From: DASYAN01 sp963727755
Lineage (GTDB): Bacteria > Chloroflexota > Ktedonobacteria > Ktedonobacterales > Ktedonobacteraceae
Assembly: GCA_963727755.1 (NCBI GenBank)
Contig: CAVSHN010000015.1
Coordinates: forward strand, 1-64,000
Direction: 5' to 3'
DNA length: 64,000 nt
Shown: positions 1 through 9,065 of the stretch, in pieces
Numbering within the stretch: position 1 is the first letter of the stretch
How the letters are laid out: each line of letters begins with the position of its first letter
The notes under the pieces: model-generated
Seen by the model: only the letters and a program-made list of their open reading frames with translations
Database searches by the model: none
Told to the model about the DNA's origin: nothing
Translations under genes and position numbers: made by a program

Positions 1-20
1 CCCTGTCCTTTAGACATGGG
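1..20 (+). other. Right-end hairpin of an upstream tnpB-type element
   Basis: The window opens inside a hairpin (TGTC, short loop, GACA, then TGGGG) closely resembling the one that closes the tnpB element at 1349-1370. In IS200/IS605-type elements this sits at the right end, downstream of tnpB, where the omega RNA scaffold ends. It suggests that another such element ends at the window edge. Its body is outside the window, so this is an inference from structure alone. Confidence 0.4.
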
Positions 21-119
21 GATAGAAGGCGCTTCCTTGTTTGGGGCTTGGGCACAGGGGTACCCTTTCTGTATGAAAAAATGTTCACTATCATCTTCTG
101 TAGAATGAATATTTGTATA

Positions 120-149
120 TTGACATATATGGTATGATATGCCTATATT
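120..149 (+). promoter_or_regulatory. Sigma-70-type promoter of tnpB
   Basis: A perfect -35 box TTGACA (120-125) is followed after 18 bases by TATATT (144-149). A strong ribosome binding site (AAAGGAG, about 154-160) precedes the ATG at 169. The arrangement fits transcription of the tnpB reading frame and supports the start at 169 over the upstream ATG at 139, which overlaps the -10 region. Confidence 0.6.
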
Positions 150-168
150 CGTGAAAGGAGAGAAGGCA

Positions 169-1338
169 ATGAGCAAGACGAAGCGAGCATACAAATATCG
201 CATCTCACCAACCCAAAGCCAAAAACGTATCCTTGCGCAAACGTTCGGATGCTGCCGCTTTGTCTACAATTGGGGACTCAGTACCCGCAAAACTGCCTAT
301 TTCCAGTATGGGCAAAAGCTGACCTATGACGATCTCTCGGCTCTGCTTCCCGCTTTGAAGAAAGAGCATCCCTGGCTCTCTGATGTCTCCTCTGTGCCCG
401 TTCAGCAATCCCTCCGTCATCTGGATCGTGCCTACAAGAACTTCTTTGAGGGACGCGCCAAATATCCCACTTTCAAAAAAAGACGAAATACCCAAGCGGC
501 AACCTATGCCTCCAATGCCTTCACCTGGAAAGATGGTCAGCTCACCCTTGCCAAAATGGATGAACCTCTCTCTATCACCTTTCATCGAGCCTTGCCCAAT
601 GATAAGAAACCGTCCTCGGTCACTATCTCCAAGGACGGTGCCAACCGCTACTTTGTCTCGATGCTCGTTGAAGAGGAGATCACACCTTTGCCAGTCGTGA
701 ATGCACAAGTTGGCCTGGACCTGGGCTTGAAATCGATGGTGATCCTCTCCACTGGTGAGGCAGTGGGCAATCCTCGCTACTACTCAAAAGATGAGAAGCG
801 ACTGGCAAAAGCCCAACGTCGGCATGCCAAAAGGAAAAAGGTTCCAAGAACAGAGAGAAAGCACGTCGTAAGGTTGCACGTGTGCATGCCCGTATCCAAG
901 ACCGTAGGCGAGACTACCAGCACAAACTCTCGACACGCATCGTACACGAAAACCAAGTGATTTGCGTTGAGGGTCTGGTCGTCAAGAACATGGTAGAGAA
1001 TTCACTGTTTGGCCAAAGCCATCTGTGATGTCGGATGGGGTGAGTTTGTCCGTCAACTGGAATACAAAAGCCAGTGGTACGGACAAGCCTTCGTCAAAAT
1101 CGATCGTTGGTATCCATCGAGTAAAACGTGTCACGATTGCAAGCATGTGGTTGAAGACCTTCCATTGGATGTGCGTGAATGGGTCTGTCCTGAATGTGGC
1201 GTCTGGCACGACCGGGATATCAACGCGGCAAACAACATTCTGGCCGAGGGGCTCTCGGTGTCGGCCTGTGGAGGAGGTGTCAGACCCGCTGTGGTACGCA
1301 AGGGCAACCCCCAACGAAGCAGGAAAGCTCATTCGTGA
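169..1338 (+). pseudogene. tnpB: TnpB (IS200/IS605 OrfB) RNA-guided nuclease, frameshifted
   Basis: This encodes a TnpB protein, the omega-RNA-guided nuclease of IS200/IS605-type transposons. The N-terminal helix-turn-helix region reads well from ATG 169. The first RuvC aspartate lies in VGLDLGLKS and the RuvC-II glutamate in ICVEGLVVKN. A zinc ribbon with two CxxC pairs (CHDC, CPEC) precedes the final aspartate in DRDINAANN. The reading frame breaks twice: near 838-845, where a G/A run appears one base short, and near 1005-1012, just before LAKAICDVGW. The piece from 1009 is back in the original frame. No tnpA lies next to it, so the element would depend on a transposase elsewhere. Unlike the two IS607-type TnpBs in this window, this one keeps the canonical glutamate and zinc-finger cysteines. 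It is either decayed or carries two sequencing errors. Confidence 0.85.
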
Positions 1339-1348
1339 GGATGAGAAG

Positions 1349-1370
1349 CCCCTGCCATTCAGGCATGGGG
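1349..1370 (+). other. Right-end hairpin / omega RNA end of the tnpB element
   Basis: An imperfect stem (CCCCTGCC, loop ATTC, AGGCATGGGG) begins 10 bp after the tnpB stop. This is the expected position and shape for the right end of an IS200/IS605-type element, and the last part of the omega RNA scaffold. The guide would be taken from the bases just beyond it. Confidence 0.5.
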
Positions 1371-1383
1371 AGATGTCACAAAG

Positions 1384-1461
1384 GTCGTCCAGAAAGATTG
1401 ATCTCTTGTTTCTCCTGTGAGTTCCCTTTGTTCTGAGGGATCAAGACTTTGGCGAGCCGCT
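1384..1461. repeat. Dispersed repeat R1, copy 1
   Basis: About 78 bp recurs with perhaps 80% identity at 27477-27552. The best blocks are AGAAAGATTGATC, TTTGTTCTGAGGGA and ACTTTGGCGAGCCGCT. It lies between the tnpB right end and a DUF4388-like gene remnant here, and upstream of the histidine phosphatase gene at the other site. I see no convincing reading frame shared by both copies. Confidence 0.5.
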
Positions 1462-1470
1462 CGCTGTAAG

Positions 1471-1543
1471 CGCAAATCACAACCGCTCAATTGATATTGA
1501 GCAAACTAGTTTTCAGTTACAGCAGCTAGGTGCCATCGAGAAG
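1471..1543 (+). pseudogene. Remnant of the 3' end of a DUF4388-like gene
   Basis: This 73-bp stretch closely matches the last codons of the gene at 5587-6123. Shared text includes CGCAAATC, the ACCGCTCAAT..ATTGAGCAAACTA block and CAGCTAGGTGCCATCGAGAA, encoding a variant of IEQT.SQLQQLGAIEK. Only the C-terminal tail is present, so it is the end of a lost paralogue. It abuts the duplicated recX fragment. Confidence 0.55.
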
Positions 1544-1559
1544 TGCCGAGAATCGAGAT

Positions 1560-2078
1560 CATCACTCTTCGGGTTCCTCATCGTACATCTCTTTCCACAG
1601 AGCATGGACGGCGTGGGTAGTGACTTCATAACTAAACCCGCGCCGTTGCAAAAAAGGGCCGAGGCGAGCGCGAAAGGTTTTGAAATCCATCCCAGGTTGC
1701 CGCACAAGGAGAGCAGCTTTTTTACGACCAGCCCGTAAATGCATGCTCTTTGATCCTGGTCATTGCTAATCAATTCATCTACCAGCTCGCGTTTGACACC
1801 TTTCGACCGCAACTCATTTTCAGTGCCTGCGCTCCTTTAGGGTTAGAGCGTTCACGTGACTCAACCCAGAACTCGGTGAAAGCCTGATCATTGATCAGAT
1901 TGAGATCGTCCAGACGTTGCATGACTGTATCGATCAGCTCTGGAGGAGTCTCTTTCTTACGCAGGTAGCGCCTCACCTCTTCGCGACTACGAGGGCGAAA
2001 TGAGAGGAAATTCAGGGCTCGATTGGTTGTCTGCTGGAGTGCTTCTTCTTGGCGCAACTGCTCCAGTTGTTCTAGTTC
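1560..2078 (-). pseudogene. recX: Truncated duplicate of recX
   Basis: On the minus strand this is a second copy of the RecX gene at 16262-16912, very similar over the shared part (for example NRALNFLSFRPRSREEVRRY and LNLINDQAFTEFWVESRE). Against the intact copy it has at least two one-base differences that break the frame, near 1815 (CTCATTTTCAG for CTCACTTTTCAG) and near 1748. It ends abruptly at about 2075-2080, where the sequence switches to an ISAs1-type transposase on the other strand. The first roughly 55 codons of recX are missing. It is non-functional as read. Confidence 0.85.
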
Positions 2079-2079
2079 T

Positions 2080-2739
2080 TTTGCAACAACTCGCACTTGA
2101 GGGATGTATCGTGACGATTGATGCGATGGGAACACAAACGAAGATTGCTCGTCAGATCATCCAGCAAGAGGGAGACTATGCGCTGGCGCTCAAAGACAAC
2201 CAGGGGAATCTGTATGAAGAGGTGGAAGCGACGTTTGCAATGGCGGAGAAGGATGGCTTTCGGGATCTGCAATGGGAGTCAGATCGTCGCGTCGAGAAGG
2301 GGCACGGGCGGCTGGGGATCAGAGAGTACTGGACCATCCATGACCCAGACATCCTCTCGCATCTTGATCCAGAGAACAAGTGGGAAGGTTTGAGAGGCAT
2401 TGGGATGGTCCGATCAGAACGTCGTATTGGTCAGCAACAAGAGCGGGAAACTCGCTCATTTCTTGCTCTCGTTCTCGGCGGTGAACACCTTTGCCTATGC
2501 CGTCGAAGTCACTGGGGGATTGAAAATAGTGTGCATTGGGTGCTCGATGTGGCGTTTCGCGGGAAGATGATTCACGCGTCCGTCAAGGTCATGCTGATGA
2601 GAATCTAGCCGTGTTACGCCATATCGCCTTGAATCTCTTGCGACAGGAAAAAACGTCTCGGGTGGGCATTCATGCCAAGCGACTTAAATCTGGTTGGGAC
2701 AACTCCTATCTCCAGCGCGTTCTGGATGGGGCTATTTAG
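2080..2739 (+). pseudogene. ISAs1-family transposase, C-terminal fragment
   Basis: The C-terminal half of an ISAs1 (H-repeat) type DDE transposase. Recognisable blocks are GCIVTIDAMGTQ, the DYALALKDNQ motif, RRIGQQQ, SHWGIENS.HWVLDVAFR and DENLAVLRHIALNLLR, followed by the usual SGWDNSYLQRVL end. The N-terminal half is absent: the fragment starts at the junction with the recX duplicate. Frame breaks are visible near 2458, 2510 and 2560. It cannot make a transposase and marks the scar of an old insertion or rearrangement. Confidence 0.85.
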
Positions 2740-2753
2740 ATGCGATTGCCCTC

Positions 2754-2801
2754 TTTTACCCTTTTACCCTTTTACCCTTTTACCCTTTTACCCTTTTACC
2801 C
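2754..2801. repeat. Octamer tandem repeat, six copies of TTTTACCC
   Basis: Six perfect head-to-tail copies of an 8-bp unit run up to the left end of the ISKra4-type element. The right flank of that element carries one more unit (4594-4601), so the element appears to have inserted into the tract. Confidence 0.9.
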
Positions 2802-2802
2802 G

Positions 2803-4591
2803 TGTGCAGTTCATTTTTTTGCAAGGTGGTAGCGCCTCCAAGGATGAGGTTGAGCGGGAAGACAGGTGTTTTTAGTATCAGAGAAACACCAGTAGATGGA
2901 GAAACTAATTCTATTTGGGAAGGATTAACGGTATTTTTGCTTATTTTAGGTTTGCATAGATAATACATGAGCATAAAGTTTATAATATTTTTCTCCACTT
3001 TCTGCTTCAATTCATTATAGCGTTTCTTTTGACGGTCGATACGCTTGGATAGGCGTATTTGAAGACGATGGTGAAACGCCTGCTGTTACATTTCGTGCCA
3101 TCGGTCATTACACTCACTAGTTCTTAAAGCGAGCATGGGATTCACAGAGCGTGGCTCCCAATGCATGCCTGCCCCACACATCCGTGATTGCACGACATGC
3201 GTGTTAGCGCTTTCTACGCTCCCGCTGCCAATCGGCCAGCCATCTTTCTGAAAAATCGGATATTGCATCATCTCTCGGCGCTTTTGCAAGTAATTAACCT
3301 TTTGCTTTAGTTCCTCTAAATGTTGATGCTCGCGGAGTAAACGATCTATCTCCTCTAATACTTTGTTCGGACCTTGATGCTTTAGCTCATGTAATTGATC
3401 GTATAGCCAGCTCTCTGGGAGGGCGGTACCTGCATTCCTGACAATAGTGGCTATATCGTTTAAATACTGACTTGCATGATAAAAATCGAGGATCCGGACG
3501 GCATCTAACCGATGTGCACCAAAAAAGGTTTGAATCCACTCCGCTCCGTCTGACACAGCTGCCACCTGCTTCACCTGAAAAAATCCACGACGCGCAATTT
3601 CACCAGCTGCTAGCTCCGTAAACGTTTGTGATTCTGTCATACGCGAAAAATAGGTAATATTGGTCATTTTGACTTCTTGCGCTGGTCGCTGACGAGAACG
3701 CTTGCTATGCTCTTTCACTTCTCCTAGCGTTACCGTCTTTACTTCCGCATAAACCTTATCCCTCAGTGATATATAGGCTCCATCACTACTTATAACCTGT
3801 TTCTGATTTTCTAAAGTAGAAGACACCTCCCCTCGTAAGGCGGCTTCCTGCTTCTCTATTTCCTTAGCTTGCTCATTTTGCACTGCTTCCGCAGATGCCC
3901 CTATTGCCTGTGTCTGCCTGCGCGATGTTGAGGTACTCACCTCTACTCCATGGTGCTGCTTGAGCAACTTGACTGCTTGGCCAAACGAGACGACTGAGGC
4001 AAATTGCGCCAGATGACTCAGCTGTTTTGGGGTCAGACTGCCGGGTTGCAGCTCCAATTTCTCATCTAGGGGGAAAAAGACTTGTCCACATTTTGGACAA
4101 GTCCCGTACATTCTTTTTAGCTTGATTTCTTGACCCTGTGCTCCTTGTAAACATCGCTTACGCTTACCTCGCGAAATTAGTGGAACTTTACAGTTTGGAC
4201 AGGTTGGCCTGCTTCCTTCCTTTAGATCTTTCCAACTATCTTCCTCACGCTCCAATACAACCTTCTCTACTAATGCTGCTTCTAATTTACTCACCAATTC
4301 CCTCGACTTTTCCTCTATCTCCAAAAATGTCGCATCTTGATGAGCTTTCTGCCAATCATCCATATCTACAAGTATTTCTTCACTTAAATCTTTCAGGATC
4401 TCTTTGTCCTTCATTTAATTTTCTCCTTCCTTCCCCTTAAAGATATTTCTCCTACAAAATATCTACTATCTCTATTTATTCCTCCCATATTAACAATATC
4501 TTGTGCTGCTGGCAAATGGAAGGACTCTCTCTATTTTACCTCTCCTCCTCCTCTCTGGCAACCCTCTCCGTGCAAAAAAATGAACTGCACA
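2803..4591 (-). mobile_element. Complete ISKra4-family insertion sequence, 1789 bp
   Basis: The ends are perfect 21-bp inverted repeats: TGTGCAGTTCA followed by seven T and GCA at 2803-2823, and its exact reverse complement at 4571-4591. An 11-bp direct repeat, CCTTTTACCCG, flanks them at 2792-2802 and 4592-4602, as expected for a target duplication, though it partly overlaps a tandem repeat. Inside is one intact transposase gene on the minus strand. Perfect ends, target duplication and an intact gene suggest recent insertion. Confidence 0.9.
3086..4414 (-). CDS. ISKra4-family transposase
   Basis: A 442-residue DDE-type transposase of the ISKra4 group. Two CxxC pairs (CPNC near residue 73, CPKC near 109) form a zinc-binding N-terminal module. 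Acidic catalytic candidates lie in VISSDGAYISL, VAAVSDGAEW with ILDFYHASQYL, and the C-terminal GSGSVESANTHVVQSRM segment, which carries the glutamate and is typical of the family. Length is normal and no frame break is seen. The start follows a purine-rich ribosome binding site (AAGGAAGGAGAAAA). It should move the element whose ends lie at 2803 and 4591. Confidence 0.9.
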   Translation of the reverse strand: MKDKEILKDLSEEILVDMDDWQKAHQDATFLEIEEKSRELVSKLEAALVEKVVLEREEDSWKDLKEGSRPTCPNCKVPLISRGKRKRCLQGAQGQEIKLKRMYGTCPKCGQVFFPLDEKLELQPGSLTPKQLSHLAQFASVVSFGQAVKLLKQHHGVEVSTSTSRRQTQAIGASAEAVQNEQAKEIEKQEAALRGEVSSTLENQKQVISSDGAYISLRDKVYAEVKTVTLGEVKEHSKRSRQRPAQEVKMTNITYFSRMTESQTFTELAAGEIARRGFFQVKQVAAVSDGAEWIQTFFGAHRLDAVRILDFYHASQYLNDIATIVRNAGTALPESWLYDQLHELKHQGPNKVLEEIDRLLREHQHLEELKQKVNYLQKRREMMQYPIFQKDGWPIGSGSVESANTHVVQSRMCGAGMHWEPRSVNPMLALRTSECNDRWHEM

Positions 4592-4972
4592 CCTTTTACC
4601 CGGCTCCCTTGCCCATTTCCGACGCATGTGTTAAAATGGCTGTATGCTAGATCTGCCCTGGAGTTGAAATAGGGGCTATTGGCAAGCATATTTGATTCGA
4701 TTACAAATTCTGGCGATTGTTAAAGGTGATGCTGTTTATTTTTTATAACGCTCGTCAGAAATAGTCTCAGTAAGTCCATGGAGGAGACTTTGCCTGCTAG
4801 GTCTAGAGAAGCTCAGCCAAGATTCCTACCTTTCTATCTCTTTACTGATCCCAGTGTATCATCTCAAAAATCCGGGGCTGATCCATTGTTGAATCCAGGA
4901 CAGGAGTGCTCTGACGAAAGCTCATCGGAAACTTTTCCCCAAAATATTGAGAAGATACGATTCCACTATAAA

Positions 4973-5098
4973 CCCACATTCCGCAGTTGTTTTTGGGAAT
5001 TAGCTTCTGAAGCTGGTTTACATTGCAGAGATGATCGTAACCTCTGCTTTGCAAAGCCGCTTCGGGAGCCATTCACGATTTAAACTGCGGAATGTGGG
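4973..5098. repeat. Inverted-repeat-bounded element, about 126 bp
   Basis: The segment is bounded by CCCACATTCCGCAGTT at 4973 and AACTGCGGAATGTGGG ending at 5098, a perfect 16-bp inverted repeat. Its right part (GCCGCTTCGG.AGCCATT, then the terminal repeat) recurs at about 13973-14015, next to the start of the HD-domain gene. It has no coding capacity and looks like a MITE. The rest of the gene-poor 4603-5193 stretch shows nothing recognisable. Confidence 0.5.
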
Positions 5099-5193
5099 AT
5101 AAAGATCTAAAGAGCGAGGTGAGAGCCTTTCTTAGCGGGACCGTTTGTTGACTGCCCATTTCTCTTCTGGGTAAAACAGCTAAGAAGTGATTT

Positions 5194-5442
5194 TCAAGCT
5201 AAAGAAGACTTAAGAGATAAGCTTCTTCCTCTGGTGTCAAGTGCTTGAAGAGCATTTTTTCTGATTTTCACGAATAAGCGAATAACAAAGTCTTTGTCCA
5301 AAAATGGGCTGTCATCGTAGCCCAGTCCTCGGTCTTTAGTTTTCTCTACAGAGATCAATAATTGATATTGTCGGCACTGGAACCAAAGATGAGTTATTGA
5401 TCGATACATTCCCTTATATTGGTTCGTGTTCAGATATTGCAA
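5194..5442 (-). CDS. Hypothetical protein, 82 residues
   Basis: An 82-residue open frame of ordinary composition, with segments such as THLWFQCRQYQLLISVEKT and YDDSPFLDKDFVIRLF. I do not recognise a family and see no strong ribosome binding site. It lies alone between the MITE-like element and the DUF4388-like gene. It may be a small orphan gene or the end of a decayed one; a chance frame cannot be excluded. Confidence 0.3.
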   Translation of the reverse strand: MQYLNTNQYKGMYRSITHLWFQCRQYQLLISVEKTKDRGLGYDDSPFLDKDFVIRLFVKIRKNALQALDTRGRSLSLKSSLA

Positions 5443-5586
5443 CCAGAAGAAGTAATAAGCAAGAGGTTGGTCACATAACAGTTTTTCAAGTCAAATGCGA
5501 GGGATGATATTGATTACTTGACAGTTGATAACGGATTTACGCATGTTGGACCATGAAGACATCTGTTTTTTGGAGAAGAGGAAACT

Positions 5587-6123
5587 GTGTACAGTCTCGA
5601 TTACAATATGATGGTTCAGGTTTTGCAACAGTTTCGTTACTCAGGGGAAGTCCATGCTAATGTGCCTCTACAAGCAAAGCTAAGGGAGGAGGGACGGGTT
5701 ATTTTAATGGTTTACGATGGCGTTGTTAGATCTTGTCTCATCCTTAGTAAAAGGGGACAGAAACAGTTTCACGACGCGGAGGCACAACGCTTCTTTTCCA
5801 AAGTAGGAGTACTAGAGTGGGAGCTTGTACCATTCACGTCTCCACAACCCACGGAGTCAGTGTCTCCACAACCTACGCAGCCAGCGCATCCACAACCCAT
5901 AGCGCAGGCAAGCTCTCCAGACAGTGGAGCCCGTTTCTGCCCTCGGCGTCTAACCGTTTCCCAGACACAGATGCGTACTTGGTCAGTACTCCAACGATCT
6001 GCTTATTCGCTGAGTGATGGAATACGCGACCAAGCGCAAATCGCGACGCTTTTATCGCGACCGCTCAATATCATTGAGCAAACTATTTCTCAATTACAGC
6101 AACTAGGTGCTATCGAGAAATGA
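5587..6123 (+). CDS. DUF4388-like protein with C-terminal winged-helix-like domain
   Basis: A 178-residue soluble protein starting at GTG after a GAAGAGG site. Residues 1-85 (MVQVLQQFRYSGEVHANV, EGRVILMVYDGVVRSC) resemble the DUF4388/PATAN-type effector module that appears in signalling proteins. A Pro/Gln/Thr-rich linker with short repeats follows (about 86-115). A C-terminal helical domain ends in IEQTISQLQQLGAIEK. The gene at 54788-55425 has the same order: DUF4388-like module, proline-rich linker, helical domain ending in VEKRLRDLQRIEVIGL. The next gene downstream is a membrane HAMP-like protein, so a signalling role is plausible. A remnant of a paralogue's tail lies at 1471-1543. Function is inferred from architecture only. 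Confidence 0.55.
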   Translation: MYSLDYNMMVQVLQQFRYSGEVHANVPLQAKLREEGRVILMVYDGVVRSCLILSKRGQKQFHDAEAQRFFSKVGVLEWELVPFTSPQPTESVSPQPTQPAHPQPIAQASSPDSGARFCPRRLTVSQTQMRTWSVLQRSAYSLSDGIRDQAQIATLLSRPLNIIEQTISQLQQLGAIEK

Positions 6124-6232
6124 TGAGAGTGAGATCATCACTCTTCATCGCTTCATCAGTATCTTATCTTTAGAATGAAGAAAGGAGATGTGATATATCT
6201 TCTATGCAGAAGAAGTATCACACAAGAATCAG

Positions 6233-7267
6233 ATGCAAACCTCGATACAACGAAGTACTATGGACCGTTTATTTGGGTGGTGGTATGCCATCTCAACACC
6301 GTCCCCCGTGTCAGAAGATGCTCCTTTGCACGAACGAGAATTCATGCGCAAGGCAAAGTTCACCAGTATTGTCTTGCTCATTGAGATTATCGAGAGTTTT
6401 ACGGTCTTTATACTACCGCTAAATAAGGATGCAGCATTTGTGACGCCCGTTATCATTAGCGTGGCCATGTTGATCATTGGAGTATTTTTAAATCGACATG
6501 GAAAAGTACAGGCTGCTGGAGTTCTCATATGGATAACCATCAATCTCGGCATGTATGTAGCTTTCACATCTGCGGGATTGCATGGATTATCTTCAATCTC
6601 GATCCTAAACTTCTTCACCCTGGTTCACCCCGACCTCATTGCTATTTCGTTGCTTCCTGCCCCAATGGCCACACTAATCGGGATTGCCAACTGTTTATAT
6701 ACTATTCTGGCTCTTACATTTCTCCCTAAGACACCAGAACTGCTTCAGCAGTTTTCCACACCAAATATTATTACTATCTTTTATCAACCTCTATACGTTC
6801 AGACCGTCGTTGTCTTGATAAACCTCCTCTGGGTAAGCAGTCACTCTCAACAAACTAAACGAGCGGATAAGGCTGAAGAAGTAAACAAGCTTACTCAGGC
6901 TCTGGCATATCAACAACAAAATGAGTTACAAAAAAAGCAACAACTTGAACAAGATATTCAGCGCATCGTCACTGTTCACATGCAGGTTGCCAATGGGAAT
7001 TACAGCGCTCGTGTGCCATTAGATCAGATCAGTCACAGCAATGTGCTCTGGTCGATTGCTGGTTCGCTTAATACTCTGCTTGCTCGCCTCCAACGCAGAG
7101 ATCAAGAGACACAACAACTACAACGTACCGAGCAGGCTATATATCAAACGTTACAGCATATTCAACTGGCGAAGAAACAGGGAATGCCTATTCATCTTCA
7201 AAGGACTAGAACTTTGCTTGATGCTCTGCTTGCTGAGATGATAGGAGATATATCTTCTCTCAAATAA
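6233..7267 (+). CDS. Membrane protein with HAMP-like cytoplasmic domain
   Basis: A 344-residue protein with about six hydrophobic segments in residues 40-205 (for example IVLLIEIIESFTVFILPL, VIISVAMLIIGVFL, AAGVLIWITINLGMYVAF, VVVLINLLWVSS). A coiled coil follows (about 210-245), then a HAMP-like stretch (IVTVHMQVANGNYSARVPL .. VLWSIAGSLNTLLARL) and a Gln-rich tail. No kinase, cyclase or methyl-accepting domain follows, so it is a sensor-like protein without an obvious output. It lies 110 bp after the DUF4388-like gene in the same direction and may act with it. The start is uncertain; ATG 6260 is an alternative. Neither has a strong ribosome binding site. Confidence 0.6.
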   Translation: MQTSIQRSTMDRLFGWWYAISTPSPVSEDAPLHEREFMRKAKFTSIVLLIEIIESFTVFILPLNKDAAFVTPVIISVAMLIIGVFLNRHGKVQAAGVLIWITINLGMYVAFTSAGLHGLSSISILNFFTLVHPDLIAISLLPAPMATLIGIANCLYTILALTFLPKTPELLQQFSTPNIITIFYQPLYVQTVVVLINLLWVSSHSQQTKRADKAEEVNKLTQALAYQQQNELQKKQQLEQDIQRIVTVHMQVANGNYSARVPLDQISHSNVLWSIAGSLNTLLARLQRRDQETQQLQRTEQAIYQTLQHIQLAKKQGMPIHLQRTRTLLDALLAEMIGDISSLK

Positions 7268-7458
7268 CGCTCTTAATTCTGTGGTCTTAGGGGGTGTTTT
7301 TTACCTTTTACCGCTGCTTTTCAGAAGAAGTTGTCTAGCAGATGTCTATAAGTTGTCATTCCCAAAGCTCTCTTCTCTAGGTTATACTTCCAGAGAAAGA
7401 AGTATCTAACTGCTAGCCAGAGACAGGATAGCTAAGTTGAGACTGGACATCCAGATAG

Positions 7459-7510
7459 TCTCTCCTCTTCATTTCTGCGCAGACCACTTGGCCTTCTTTC
7501 ATCTTTTCGA
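7459..7510 (+). pseudogene. Fragment duplicated from the 110-residue protein gene at 13.4 kb
   Basis: About 48 bp (CTCTCCTCTTCAT.TCTGCGCAGACCACTTGGC.TTCTTTCATCT) matches 13527-13577 inside the gene at 13370-13702, with a few mismatches. Here it sits in the leader of the HAD gene with no reading frame of its own, so it is a scar of local duplication. The rest of 7268-7558 holds nothing recognisable. Confidence 0.5.
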
Positions 7511-7558
7511 TGGCGAACAATGTCTGATATCTGAATAAAAGGATAAGGAGCAAAAATT

Positions 7559-9040
7559 ATGAGAGAAGGTCTTTTTAAATTAAGCAATACTATTGATTTG
7601 GGAGAGCCATCAAGCGGGAGCCAAAGCTCGAGGAGGGATTTTTATCGCAAGGATTTTGAACGAAGACGACAGGAAACAAAAGAAAATTTGCTGGAATACC
7701 AAGAGCAAGCAGAGCGAATTGTAGAATACTTAGATCAACATGGCAATGAATTAAAAGAGGCGATTCAGAGACTTGAACAAAAAGATCCAGTTTTTGAAAT
7801 AGCACGCAGAAACTTCCTGAAATATCATATAGATAATATAGAATCAGCAGAGCATGAAATGCAAACAACGGCGAAGCTTGAACGGGGTGAGGCTCGTAAC
7901 TTGTTTTCTAGAATGGTAAGTGATGGAGGAGCAATAGTTTCTGATATTGATTATACATTAATAGATAGTGCACAACGTGATAAGGTTATGACGATACCAA
8001 AAGATTTTATTGAATTCTGCAGAGAGGCTTATGAACAAAAATATTCCAATTGCAATTGTCACGGGTAGAACTATCGATAGTACAATCATAAGTCTCAAAA
8101 ATGGAGGTGCTACGCAGGCATTTATAGATAAATTAGAAATTTATGGGGAGTACGGTGCTACATATAAAGGACCTCGTAGTGATGGAAAGATAATAACAAG
8201 CGACAAAAGACTAGAAAATTATATTCATTTAGCAGAAGAGTTAATGACTACTATTGAGAGACATATAAGTGAAGATCAGGAACTAAAAGAATTTACTAAT
8301 ATAGCAAAAGGAGACCAGCCCCTTATTAGAATACGTAGGAAAATGCTGGGAGGAGCAGTAAAATGCCGCAACTTGAGGACCTACTAGAAGGACGCATTCA
8401 GCAGGGAGCATCTATAAATGTAGAAGAAAAAGAAAAATTCGTCTACAGGAAACTTAATGAGATCATATCTAGTGTTTTAAAGGAAAAAGAAGATTACAAA
8501 GCATTTTGTATAGATAATAACTCAACGGGAATTGAAATACGCTCGAATACCGATACTAAAGGGACTGCCGCAGCTTCACTGGTTAAAAGGTTACAATTGA
8601 AGAGTGTTGTTTTCTATGGTGATGATATGCCAGATCTTGATGTACCTAAAGCTCTTCTACAGTTTATATCTGTCAATAAATATATTGATGGATATATATC
8701 AAATACAGAGAGAGGCAAGAGGTTTGAACTTCTTAAAAAGGCGATATCAAGCCTAACTCCAGAGGACGAGAGTCTTGCTCCGATGGAAAACGAAATACAA
8801 GCACGAATTGAACAAATACCGCGACGAAACCAACTTAATGAAGAGTTTTTATCTCTTCATAAAAATACATTGCAGTCTCAAGCCTTTGTAGGTGTCAAAC
8901 ACCTGCAGGGCGTGGCACCTACTGAAGCAGCAGTCACGGAGGCATCCTCCATTATGCTTGAAGGACCAGATGATGCAGTAGCTTTTATCAAGGAAATGAC
9001 TGATGAAATTATGAAAATGAGGAAAAATGAGGTCGAGTAG
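7559..9040 (+). pseudogene. HAD-superfamily phosphatase, trehalose-phosphatase-like, frameshifted
   Basis: Read across two frame changes, this encodes roughly a 490-residue HAD hydrolase. Motif I is SDIDYTLIDS, motif II lies in PIAIVTGR, and motif IV is FYGDDMPDLD. The order, the YGEYGATYKGP segment and GDDMPD resemble trehalose-6-phosphate phosphatases, but the substrate is unknown. An N-terminal helical, charged region of about 115 residues precedes motif I. The frame shifts near 8036-8041 (A run in GAACAAAAATATT, apparently one extra base) and returns near 8358-8363 (apparently one base missing in an A run). Start ATG 7559 has a good AAGGAG site. The two breaks compensate each other and both lie in A runs, so sequencing error or slippage is possible. 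It is the first catalytic gene of the accessory island. Confidence 0.7.
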
Positions 9041-9065
9041 CAGGATGATGTTACCACCATCCTGC
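9040..9065 (+). terminator. Hairpin after the HAD gene, possible terminator
   Basis: GCAGGATG, a 10-base loop, then CATCCTGC forms a perfect 8-bp stem starting at the stop codon. No T tract follows, so an intrinsic terminator is only possible. The remaining gap to 9491 holds nothing I recognise. Confidence 0.4.

Noticed and set aside
205..708. Minus-strand frame opposite tnpB
   Set aside because: A shadow of the tnpB codons with no ribosome binding site.
2754..2801. TTTTACCC array as a telomere-like or CRISPR-like repeat
   Set aside because: Six short identical units without spacers; a simple tandem repeat hit by an IS.
4778..5083. Plus-strand frame of 101 residues at 4778
   Set aside because: It runs through the inverted-repeat element and lacks a ribosome binding site and protein-like composition.
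8036..8363. Programmed ribosomal frameshifting in the HAD gene
   Set aside because: No convincing slippery heptamer with a downstream structure; similar breaks are scattered through unrelated genes, so error or decay is simpler.
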